Below are positions 36,432 to 44,731 of a stretch of 64,000 nt of DNA, piece by piece. The translations under genes were made by a program, and so were the position numbers. Every line of letters starts with the position of its first letter. Within the stretch, counting starts at the first letter, position 1. The notes beneath the pieces were generated by a model, which saw nothing but the letters and a program-made list of their open reading frames with translations, ran no database searches and had not been told where the DNA came from. The stretch covers positions 20,115,001 through 20,179,000 of the forward strand of contig NC_135364.1 of assembly GCF_051622035.1 (NCBI RefSeq), read 5' to 3'. The DNA is from Arctopsyche grandis. Lineage: Eukaryota; Arthropoda; Insecta; Trichoptera; Hydropsychidae.

Positions 36432-37865
36432 AAATAAAACACGAATTAAAGAAGGTACATAGGCACAGATATCACAAGAATGATAAAAAAAATACCTTGT
36501 AAAAATCATAAACTTAACAAATTATATTTAACCCTTTGCCCGCGGCAATAAATATAGCGAACAAGCCCTGTACGCGGCACCTTTTTCGCGAATTTGGCAA
36601 TCGAGTTTTCGACCTTAAATACAGATTTTAATATTTACTCCAGATATGTTAATTAACACATTAAGTATTATTTTAAACAATAAAATACATAATATATCTC
36701 GTGGTTTTGGCTTAATTGTCAAATAATCATTCTTCATACAATTGAGACGTATCGTCGCCATTGTTCAACAAACGTGACGTCACATAAACGAGGTTTCAGT
36801 ATGGTTCCACAAAAAACTAATTTTGACTGGTATATATTCATTTTAAGCAAATTGAATAGATGGCATTCAACTGTCAGTAATATATTCAACCAATTTTGAA
36901 CGTTAAAACAGTTGAAATAGGCGCATATAAGGCTCAATATCCCGTGCAAAGTTCAGAAATTCTATGGAAGACAGCCGCGCTACAGACTTGTCGCCCAAAG
37001 CTTCCATAGAAGACGGTTGCTGGCAAACGGTTAAGTTCCTTCCTTTTATAAACTAGTTTTCCCTTTTTTTCCCAGTTTATTCAGTTATTATTTTAATATT
37101 AGATGAAATTAATTATATATTGCCAAAGAAGATTGAGAAAAACCTTAATTTTGTCAATCTCGCTTTTTAACCATGGATATGGATCGAATCTCACGAGAGA
37201 TTGAGATTCATGCATTTTTTTTGTAGTTTCGTAACTGCGAGGGGTCGGTATTTCTGAACAATGAGAGGTCAATAAGCAGCTATCTAAAACCGGGACATTT
37301 GGCTGTCTCGAAAGGTCCTCTCTGGACGCCGGAATCGTGTATTTGTTTCATGTTTTGAAAATTTTTTTAGGTTATGGCCCTTGATGGCGAAACTGTGGTC
37401 GGCAAAATCTCAAAACAATGGTCTGGACTTTTAAGAGAGGCATTTACCGATGCTGACTATTTTGGTATCACGTTTCCGATGGATCTCGATGTGAAGATGA
37501 AGGCTGTGCTACTAGGAGCACTATTTCTCATTGTAAGGATTTATATTATATATGTATTATGTTTGTGATATTTTTGGCATTTAATTGATTAATAACTTGA
37601 CTTTTACATGGAATTGTTTTTTTGTTTAATATTTTTGCATCTTGATATAACTTTTTTGTCATTAAAATTTACTTATCTCACCTAGTTTTGTGCTATATCT
37701 ATTGACTCAGTTGAATTATGGGGATACTGACGTTTTTTAATTAAAACTAAGACGTTCCAATCATAGTGTTTTCATCAACATCATCGTAACGTCTTGTCCT
37801 ATCTTATATTTATTTTACAGGATGTTATGTTCTTCGAGCATTTGAGGAATTTACAGCCAGATTAA
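31204..37865 (+). CDS. PLSCR: Phospholipid scramblase (proximal last exon form, 366 aa)
   Basis: Six coding exons: 31,204-31,249; 31,394-31,750; 35,487-35,752; 35,819-36,043; 37,371-37,532; 37,821-37,865. All junctions are GT..AG and the phases agree (1101 nt). The N-terminus is Pro/Gln/Gly-rich with five GYPQPQ units, typical of the proline-rich region of scramblases. The conserved core follows: [18 protein letters not shown], the Cys cluster [11 protein letters not shown] (likely palmitoylated), the calcium-binding-like loop [12 protein letters not shown], and the C-terminal helix [12 protein letters not shown]. The family moves or organises phospholipids at the plasma membrane in response to calcium. 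This form ends [14 protein letters not shown], with AATAAA at 37,881. The last intron falls within the membrane helix. The 3.7-kb intron 2 holds SINEs and an unrelated open frame. Confidence 0.93.
31447..31536 (+). repeat. 18-bp in-frame tandem repeat (GYPQPQ x5)
   Basis: Five near-identical 18-bp units encode GYPQPQ in the scramblase N-terminus. The units differ only at a few silent sites, so recent copy-number change is likely and length polymorphism would be expected. Confidence 0.9.
32770..32970 (-). repeat. tRNA-derived SINE family, copy 3 (partial)
   Basis: Shares CCCAATTTTATATTTTCCCA, TGAGCGACATC and AATCATATTCAAATAGTG with copy 4 at 33,620. Its tRNA-like head is missing. It lies in scramblase intron 2. 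Confidence 0.65.
33286..33615. repeat. Inverted arrays of CGACAAATCGCTCACG units
   Basis: The left arm (33,286-33,380) and right arm (33,495-33,615, inverted) share CGACAAATCGCTCACGG, ATGGCTCACGCGAAAAATCG and GAAATTATTTGTA. Each arm is itself built of repeated CGACA(A/T)ATCGCTCA units, and the right arm has one extra unit. Its outer edges abut SINE-like sequence on both sides. The class is unknown. It lies in scramblase intron 2. Confidence 0.6.
33620..33965 (-). repeat. tRNA-derived SINE family, copy 4 (minus)
   Basis: On the minus strand the tRNA-like head is near 33,960-33,905 (GGTTTGATCCTG as worn B-box) and the body runs through AAACAGTTCCTCATCAAATT to the tail near 33,625. It lies in scramblase intron 2. 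Confidence 0.7.
34560..34835 (+). CDS. Unassigned 91-aa frame within scramblase intron 2
   Basis: The frame starts with ATG after a plausible leader and encodes a Ser-rich, strongly basic protein. Its core [18 protein letters not shown] (about residues 54-71) resembles polybasic, membrane-binding, aPKC-phosphorylatable motifs such as those in Numb or Lgl, followed by TDEERR. That resemblance is short and only suggestive. A donor-like GTTAGT at 34,814 lies inside the frame, but its phase (2) does not fit scramblase exon 3 (phase 1), so it is not a simple alternative first exon. It may be a nested gene, a first exon splicing elsewhere, or chance. Confidence 0.3.
   Translation: MDCKNNFEKLSSNNRESEPKSDSVSCITKIRVFFAKKVQFVKENSVYLDTLSVQSIRRSMRRSIKIKRSPKKSGYVKFLTDEERRLVLILE
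34855..35315 (+). repeat. tRNA-derived SINE family, copy 5 (plus)
   Basis: The only clear plus-strand copy with both ends. The head has GACTGGGTGGTTGCG as A-box region and GGTTCGATCCC as B-box (34,917-34,927), then CTCCAAGTTGATCGTTTCCT, CAAATTGGCAAAAACCATCT, and a tail GTTAGGCCTTCCTGGTATAT followed by AAATAAAATAAAA. It lies just 5' of scramblase exon 3. Confidence 0.8.
36215..36300. repeat. Fragment of the GTTGCTCAGTG repeat family
   Basis: GAATTCAGTCTCCACACC and a T-run followed by GTTGCTCAGTG match the ends of 27,190-27,449 and, inverted, the left end at 58,478. It lies in scramblase intron 4. Confidence 0.45.
36363..36429. repeat. (TA)n microsatellite, about 66 bp
   Basis: An uninterrupted dinucleotide run in scramblase intron 4. 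Confidence 0.95.
36532..37030. mobile_element. piggyBac-like MITE, 499 bp, TTAA target
   Basis: The element starts CCCTTTGCCCGCGGCAA and its right end, inverted, reads CCGTTTGCCAGCAACC. TTAA lies directly outside both ends (36,528-36,531 and 37,031-37,034). TTAA plus a CCCTTTGCC-type terminus is the piggyBac superfamily signature. Inside, ATTCTATGGAAGAC and CTTCCATAGAAGACGG form a direct repeat near the right end. There is no transposase. It lies in scramblase intron 4. Confidence 0.8.
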
Positions 37866-38287
37866 TAATGGTAATTTTATAATAAAAATTGAGTAAATTA
37901 GAAAAAAACATTATTTTCATTGCAAATAATGTAACAGTAAATTGATATGCCGTAATAATATGTAATAAGGTTTCCTCACATTCAATGTCAATTAACATTT
38001 TTGTGCACACTAATTCCATAACATATGTATTATATTTTAGCTTAGTAACATTATTATCGTTTTATAAATAAAATGCATGGTAAAATTTAAGGCAACGCAC
38101 GATGCTTCAAATATTGTTTTTGTTTTACATTTATGTTTTAAATAACTTATCTTTCTTTTCAATATAATTTAAGTTTTTTTTTACATTCTTTATTTGAAAT
38201 TTTAACAATATATATATGTACATATACAATAAATCTTAATAATGATCATAGTCATATAATGAATAATAATTTTTATTTCTTTTACAG

Positions 38288-38347
38288 GATGCAATGTTCT
38301 TTGAGAAATCTGGCAATCGTGAGAGTGATGGAATTGGAATGCTTTGA
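38288..38347 (+). CDS. PLSCR: Alternative last exon of the scramblase (distal)
   Basis: After a good acceptor (TATTTCTTTTACAG, ending 38,287) this exon encodes DAMFFEKSGNRESDGIGML and a stop, in the same phase as the proximal exon at 37,821. Joined to exon 5 it gives a 371-aa protein. Its sequence resembles the usual scramblase C-terminus (FLID.MFFE in vertebrate PLSCR1) more fully than the proximal exon does, so it may be the ancestral form. AATAAA lies at 38,358-38,363. The two exons share the opening D-x-MFFE and probably arose by duplication. Confidence 0.85.
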   Translation, partial: DAMFFEKSGNRESDGIGML

Positions 38348-39417
38348 TGTTGTGAAGAATAAAATGGAATTGTCGAAATAATTCTCCATAAACGTACATA
38401 CATATGTAATTGACAAACTCCTTGTTGACCCAATATGTACTATTCACGTTATATTAATCAACTTTTTCAATTTGCATTTTTGCATTTATCGTTGTTTTGT
38501 ACACTTTCCAGAAATGCAAGTCAAAAGTTCATTTTTTTTAGTTTTATTGAAAGCCTTAAAAAATGACTGCTGTGTCAGGGTGTTGGCCAAGTTGTATTTA
38601 CTATTTCATAATAATTTTCTCTATATACAAATATTACATATTTTCTATCTATATACTTGTTATTACAACGTTTTATAGTAATTTAAGTCAAAAGTTATGC
38701 ATAGTACTAGTTAAATTGTACTATTTTGGTATGGAGCCATAATAATGGATATAAAAAAAATAATATTAGGATGTTACCATTACACTCTAAACATACATAT
38801 ATTGTTTGAATATATTAAATGAAGTTACCTCTGCTTGAATATAATGGTGAAACTCTTTCTGCGACTACATATGTAGTATTGCATAAGTTAATTTTAATTG
38901 TAATGCATATACATATGTAATGATAGATTATAATTATTTCATTATTTTTACAGAAGCTAATTCTGTTTATTTTTAAATTCGCTTATATTGATTTCACATT
39001 TTTATAAAATATAATCTATAATAATAATGCTGCCAAGCTTAAATTTATGCTTAATTTTTTTTTAATTAGTCGCATTTCGCTTTCATTTTGACTTTTATAA
39101 CCTTACAATATAATTACAAATAAGGGTGCTACAAATGTACTAACACAAGGTAATATTAATTCGTTAAAATAGTTTTGATAAAATATTGTGTTTTGACTTT
39201 GGTCTTTTTCAGAAATTTATGTGACTCAATAAGCTAAACAAAATATAAAGCTTAAAAAAATTATGCTTATTTGAATATACATATAAATGTTTATCTATTA
39301 TAAAATATATTTAAAAAATATTTGTAAAATAAAATCTGTATTTGTGATTTTCGTATGCCATTTCATTGCTTCCCTAATACAATACTACATACTTCAAATA
39401 ATAGTAGTTTTATATAA
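38348..39417. other. Scramblase 3' flank, AT-rich
   Basis: Probable 3' untranslated and intergenic DNA with several AATAAA hexamers. No other feature can be supported. Confidence 0.4.
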
Positions 39418-39695
39418 AACTAGCTGAACCCCGGCATGCGTTGTAATGCCATAATAACGCATGCAATTCCCGTTCCCATTTGTCGGAAAAACGCAGGCAG
39501 CGAACACATTTGAAATTATTGCGTTGCAATGACACTCCTTCCCGTTTTTATCGTTTCCGTTCCCGTTTTTTTTTTCACAGTAATCTTCCCGGATATGCAT
39601 ACAACAAATCCTGAAAGTTCCATCGTAATCGGTTCAGTGGTTTAGGAGCCTATTCGAGACACACACACAGACATTCATTTTTATATATATAGATG
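39418..39695 (+). mobile_element. Retroposon 3' end (RTE-like or SINE)
   Basis: It runs from AACTAGCTGAACCCCGGC through ATCGTAATCGGTTCAGTGG and CACACACAGACATTC to TTTTTATATATATAGAT. This arrangement is a common insect retroposon tail, usually tied to RTE-clade LINEs. A second piece of the same head (TACCCGGCTTCCCTC) lies at about 40,205-40,260. Confidence 0.55.
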
Positions 39696-40609
39696 TAATT
39701 TAAGTAATGGGACTGCAGATTCAAGATTTGAGTGGTGAAGTCGATTGACTCCTCTGTTTTATATATTTTAAATCGCATTTCGATTACTCACTGACTGACA
39801 GAAATTGAATATAATATTAATGCAAAAATATATACACATGTCAGTAGCAAATCGATACCAGAAGATTTCGTCTTTGTTAGATAGGGATATTTATATTCTG
39901 AATTTTATTTAAAGGTTGAAAAGCTATAGTGAACAAAATCGTCATCTGCGTCACAACTCCAACCGATCCTTGCTGTTCAAACTAGTCTCATAAATATTCT
40001 GTGCTAATGGAGCAGCTCTGTTATAAAATCTGAACCTACTTTCTTCATGTTAACAATATGTCAATTACATATATTACAAAAATATAATTATGAACTAGTT
40101 AAATAGTTTTGATAAAATGTCGCGTTTTCGTTTAGTTCATAATTTATTGTAAAATAAAATCTAATTTGTATTTACAAATTTCATGCTCCCCAAATATATA
40201 GTACTAGTTTTTTTACCCGGCTTCCCTCGGTATTAATATAAATCGCTAAAAGACCAATCCAATAGTAAACATTTTACTAAATTTATTTGAATATCCATTT
40301 GTTCGATGACGTCACGGATTTACGAACCAACAATAGTTAAAAAGTCTCTTTCGAAATTATATATTTATTTATTTAGAGCAAATTCATATTTCCTTTTATG
40401 TTTACAATAATTTAATAAAGTTTAAATTAAAAGACGTGTGTATAATATATATGTATATATTTGTATTTATAATACTTTGAAGCAACAAAATAATAATGGT
40501 AACACTTAATATGTATGAAAATTCAAAACTGCACTTGGGCAAAATAAATGTTCAATAGCGATAGAAAAATTTCTAATATACCTTAATACTATCATATAAA
40601 ATCAATTTA

Positions 40610-41477
40610 TTAATCCGAATGGGGTTTTTGGTTACTGGGGAAAACTGAGGGCCCGCCCAATTGCACAGTTTCATTTATAATTAAATCTTCATTTAACTTT
40701 TTAGCGAGGAAGTATATTTCGGCCAAAGCGATTACAAGAGCACACATGACGCCCAAAAGAAGACGAAAACCAAAGTCAAGATGACCAATCATCAATTCAA
40801 CGCCCAAGAAACCAAACAAAAATCCTGCACCGAGCGATATGATAAACTGACCCACAGCCACCAGTTGCTTGTTTAGATTTTTAACTGTAAGAACACAAAA
40901 GTAAAAATCATTTCATATATAATATGTTTAAAATACAATGTATGCATTGTCGTTACTCACTCTGATAAGAAATAGTTTCCTCCGGATGCTTCACTCTAAC
41001 ATTATCGACATTTTTGGTCATTGATCGGTAGTCACGATTCATTTGATCGCGTCTTAATTTGACGCATCTTGCTTCTAGCACAGGGTTACGTTTGATGGTC
41101 TCATTTTCTGGCATAATTATGTCCGATCCTTCAAACAGTTCATGTAAATATATTGTATCACCATCATTCCTAGCCTTTTCTAAGTATTTGGACAGCCATT
41201 TTATATCGTCAATGCATAATAATTCACTCTCTTTCGGTTTGATTTCCTCTTCTTGTGGTAACTTCGAGTCCTTTTCATCGCAAGTTTCTTTTTCGTCATT
41301 AACTATTGTTTCGTCGCTATTTTTGGTTATATTGTTTATTAATTTTGATTTATTTATGTATTGCAAAATTGATATTGGTATATCAGCTTCATGCTCCAAA
41401 GTAAACAAGTACTGTTTTAGTTTAATTGAAGGCAAAATATGAATGGTGGTGTCTATGATTGATCCTTTATTGTCCAT
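40610..41477 (-). CDS. TMEM199: TMEM199 / Vma12-like V-ATPase assembly factor
   Basis: Two exons, 41,477-40,961 and 40,884-40,610, joined in phase 1, encode 263 aa. The conserved block is DTIYLHELFEGSDIIMPE (compare VYFHELVEGSEICLPE in human TMEM199), then RNPVLEARCVKLR and YRSMTKNV. Two membrane helices close the protein, FIISLGAGFLFGFLGVEL and LLLGVMCALVIALAEIYF, in the arrangement of Vma12 proteins. The family works in the endoplasmic reticulum to assemble the V0 part of the V-ATPase, which acidifies lysosomes and Golgi. An acidic, lysine-rich insert (about residues 50-85) is not part of the core. The ATG follows the BLOC1S5 stop by 11 bases on the same strand, with good context (CAAAATGG). 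Confidence 0.9.
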
Positions 41478-41488
41478 TTTGTTTGAAT

Positions 41489-42624
41489 CTATTTAGTGGT
41501 GACGTTGAGTTTATGTTCTAAATCTGTATAAAAGTCGTTTAATTCTTCTTCTTTCTGTTCAAATGCGTTATCTATTCGGGTGTATTTTTCTGACATGCTC
41601 TCAATGAACACATTCCATTGCTTTTTCCTCTCTTCTCTGTTCTTTTCCAATGTATTATCCTAAAAATATATAATTATTTTCATTTTCATTTTAAGAAAAG
41701 TTCTGAAGTCGTAAAATTTGATACAAGTACATTTTAAGCATTAAGAAATAAGTATAGTATGTATAATATGTATGCACCTTCAATTTATCTTGTTCGACTT
41801 TGAATATAGCTTCAGTTTCTTCAAGAGCTTTATTTAGAGCATCCGTTAATTTTGGTATATTGGTTTCCGACAGTTCCTTCAAACGTTCCACTTGATTATC
41901 CTTGATTTCAGTTGCGTTCTCAATAATTGAAAATAGATTTTCTACTTCACGATCGGAACGTTTATTCTTGAATAATAAAATCAAATACATACATACTCTA
42001 GTAAGTTACATACTTATATAGTATAATAGAACAAGAATGGTGCTTTGTAACAATAATTAGTTGACTATATCATAAAATCAATGCCTGAAAGTTTTCTTTC
42101 ATAAAACTGAATTTTTAGAAAATCATGATTTTATTTATTTAGGTGTCATAAAAGAAAAAAAACTTTTGGAAACGAAAATTAATGTGAAAAGAAATCAATA
42201 GCATAACGCATATAAAATTTTAATACATAAAAAAGCCATCAATAATATTAATGAAATATAACAATAACAAGAGAATTCTATGACACTGCACTATCCCAAA
42301 TAAAAGCAATAATAAATTGGTAAAAACACGAGTATTATTTAATAATAAAGTACTGTGTAACAAAATTTGCCGAACATAGAAGACAAACGAAATTTCGATG
42401 ACCATACGTGTATGAATGATTAATATTTACTTCGAATTCTCTGAGCATAAACTTGAGTTCTCCGTTGATAAATGGGCGATGGTCGAATAGTCGGGACCAC
42501 AGCTCACCGCAATCTGTAAAAGGAGCCAGATCTGTCAATTCGAGCATTAGCACAAAATATAAGTACAAAGTTAGCAAATGACAGCTGCACGTGACACACA
42601 CACACCTCGAATTGGAATGGGCAT
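41489..42624 (-). CDS. BLOC1S5: BLOC-1 subunit 5 (Muted)
   Basis: Four exons: 42,624-42,606; 42,513-42,431; 41,966-41,778; 41,659-41,489. The phases agree and give 153 aa, somewhat shorter than human BLOC1S5 (187). The N-terminal signature GELWSRLFDHRPFINGELKF matches the human GEIYSRLLDHRPVIQGEIRY region. The rest is predicted coiled coil (NKRSDREVENLFSIIENATE, then DNQVERLKELSE) ending in a charged helix rich in Lys/Glu. BLOC-1 is a cytosolic complex that sorts cargo from endosomes to lysosome-related organelles, including insect pigment granules. The tiny first exon (six codons plus one base) is supported by the phase-1 donor GTGTGT and the acceptor TTTTACAG. The stop codon lies 11 bases before the TMEM199 ATG. 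Confidence 0.9.
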
Positions 42625-43138
42625 GGCCGCTCTGCCAACGGTCTCAACACTACTAACGCCGAACGCGATAATAGAGTAACATCAGAAAAATAAACTGATA
42701 ACACTGGGCCACCCACTCTGGGCGTTGAAGTTAACCTATTTGATATTTATGAACAATGATTTCTTATAAAATAAATAATTTTCTCGGTCTAATTAAGTCA
42801 TTTCTTGATTTTAAAAACATTCTACATTTTTTTTTCTTGCAAAAACATGTTTATTTTAAAATTATTGTTATTACTTGACATTTTCTTTTGGATTTATCGT
42901 AGTTAAAAATGTCATTGCAATTGTAAAATTGAAGAAAAATAATTAGAGAGTGCGATCGAAAGTTACAATTTGAAGAAAATTAAAACTGCTTTTCATAAAT
43001 TTCGTTAAGTATATAAATCAGTGTTCGGTCAGTATTTTATTACAAAATGGTCAGTATTATATTAATAAAAAATGAACAAATAGCAATGCCTGTTAGATGG
43101 AATTGTCTATCGAGATTGTATCAATCTTGTGTTGATAC

Positions 43139-43541
43139 TGTTGCGTAGGGGTGGGTGGAGGATCCAAGTAAAAGGCCAACAGTCGTCTCACAGCATTTAT
43201 TGATGATTAAGGAGTTACACACACTGTCACTGCTCCGTCCAGAATGACATGATATCGCCTACGTACCGCCTTATAAAGGGTAGATCTCTCAGGGCGCCTA
43301 ATCTGTTTACCTGTTGTATAGTCACGTATTCGGATATGTATTTCCACGACATTGGGTCTTCCCGTACTGATTCTGAGAAATAACTAATAACGGTCATTGT
43401 TTAGCCTAAATGCACTTAGAGTCCAGATATAATCCTGGAAGTAAGTGCAAGCACTTACATAGTTAATCCGATAACAGATAACCCTTGAACGGTCACATAG
43501 TCTCTGGGATTCTATTCGCTTAATCCGCGGCGTACGTAACA
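43139..43541 (-). mobile_element. Solo LTR (Ty3/gypsy-like), fossil
   Basis: A 403-bp LTR starting TGTTGCGTA and ending TACGTAACA, with ATAC on both sides (43,135-43,138 and 43,542-43,545). A 4-bp duplication and TG..CA ends suit the Ty3/gypsy or BEL groups. On the minus strand a TATAAGG box precedes an AATAAA by about 100 bases, so that is the likely orientation. No internal region remains; recombination between LTRs would have removed it. It lies about 515 bp upstream of the BLOC1S5 start. Confidence 0.75.
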
Positions 43542-43735
43542 ATACCAATCAAAAAATAATACTGGCCATTCGTCAAAATAAAACTTATCATTTAACATTT
43601 AAAAATAAACTTATCATTTAACATAAAACTTATCATTGAGTTTGAATCGATTATCGGCAGCAATCGCACGTGTGTCGACTTATCGTGCCGAATCTTGCGC
43701 CAATATTTTTATTTTTTCAAATTGTAACAATTATA

Positions 43736-44731
43736 ATGAAGAAATTAAACGAAGCTATAAAACAACAAACTATAATCCTGGAGATACTAGCAAGTGGTAA
43801 CATGCTTACCACTGCCAAATCCAAATGTATCAAAGAATCCGTACAAAGATTGTTGGATATTTTAACTGATGAGATCTCCGACAAACGAACACCACTCGCA
43901 TCTCAAACTCAGCTGTTCTCCGAAGTAGCGGCTTCAAGCTCCGGATCCAGACACTTGAAGGTGGCGAACACGGGGATCGCAGCTAAATCTCCATCTCCCG
44001 CTGTAATCATATACCCCTGCAAGGATTCTGGAATTTCCAGTTCTGAAGCAACACAAGCCACTCTCCAAGCAGCAATTAACCCCACTAAAATAGGTGCTAA
44101 AGTAATAGGTTTAAAAAAGGTCAGTAACAATGGTTTGGTGATTTTTACAAACTCTATCATAGACTGCGAATTAATTGCAAAGTGTAATGAAATTAATTTG
44201 GCTAAGCTAAATGTAGTATTCCCGAAAAAGCGTTGGCCAAAAATTATTGTTAAATACGTTCCTAGAGATGTACCCGACGACAGAATTATGAAAATTTTGA
44301 TAGAAGACTTCGGAACTGACGTCTCTAATAACATTAAATTCAGTCACCTAGCGGGTTCTCGGGAAGGGCCCACCTGCCACAGAGTGTATTCCACTTCGCC
44401 AGCACTCCGAAAAAAACTTGTAAACCAAGGAAGATGCTTCATAGACTGGAATTCGTGCAGGATCGATGACTACATTAGCGTGCTTAAATGCTCACGCTGC
44501 TGCAACTTCGGGCACTCTATAAAATATTGCAAAGAGGAAAAACCAAATTGTTCTTACTGTGCTTCTTCTGGTCATCTAGTTTCAAATTGTCCATCTACAT
44601 CGAACCCGCCCAAATGCTTCAATTGTACTATAACTAACAAACCCAGCAATCATATGACAAGAATCAACCAGTGCCCTGAACTTAAAAACCAGCTCACCAT
44701 TATGATCAATAAAACGGATTATGGCTACTAA
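43736..44731 (+). CDS. LINE ORF1, nucleic-acid-binding protein with zinc knuckles
   Basis: A 331-aa protein from the first ATG (MKKLNEAIKQQ). The frame extends further 5' but without an ATG. The N-terminal part is Ser/Ala-rich. A probable RRM-like region (VIGLKKVSNNGLVIF through VKYVPRDVPDDRIM) is followed by two CCHC knuckles, CSRCCNFGHSIKYC and CSYCASSGHLVSNC, and a third, looser Cys/His set (CFNC...H...C). ORF1 proteins of this type package the element RNA. Its stop overlaps the ORF2 start by 11 bases (ATGGCTACTAA at 44,721-44,731), which suggests coupled termination and reinitiation. Confidence 0.85.
   Translation: MKKLNEAIKQQTIILEILASGNMLTTAKSKCIKESVQRLLDILTDEISDKRTPLASQTQLFSEVAASSSGSRHLKVANTGIAAKSPSPAVIIYPCKDSGISSSEATQATLQAAINPTKIGAKVIGLKKVSNNGLVIFTNSIIDCELIAKCNEINLAKLNVVFPKKRWPKIIVKYVPRDVPDDRIMKILIEDFGTDVSNNIKFSHLAGSREGPTCHRVYSTSPALRKKLVNQGRCFIDWNSCRIDDYISVLKCSRCCNFGHSIKYCKEEKPNCSYCASSGHLVSNCPSTSNPPKCFNCTITNKPSNHMTRINQCPELKNQLTIMINKTDYGY

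Noticed and set aside
40610-40861. Separate 83-codon gene starting within TMEM199 exon 2
   Set aside because: The apparent start is a GTG; splicing from 40,961 to 40,884 places it in frame with the upstream exon and completes the Vma12 family structure.
43670-43735. Earlier start for LINE ORF1
   Set aside because: The upstream extension opens at GTG and contains no ATG before 43,736.
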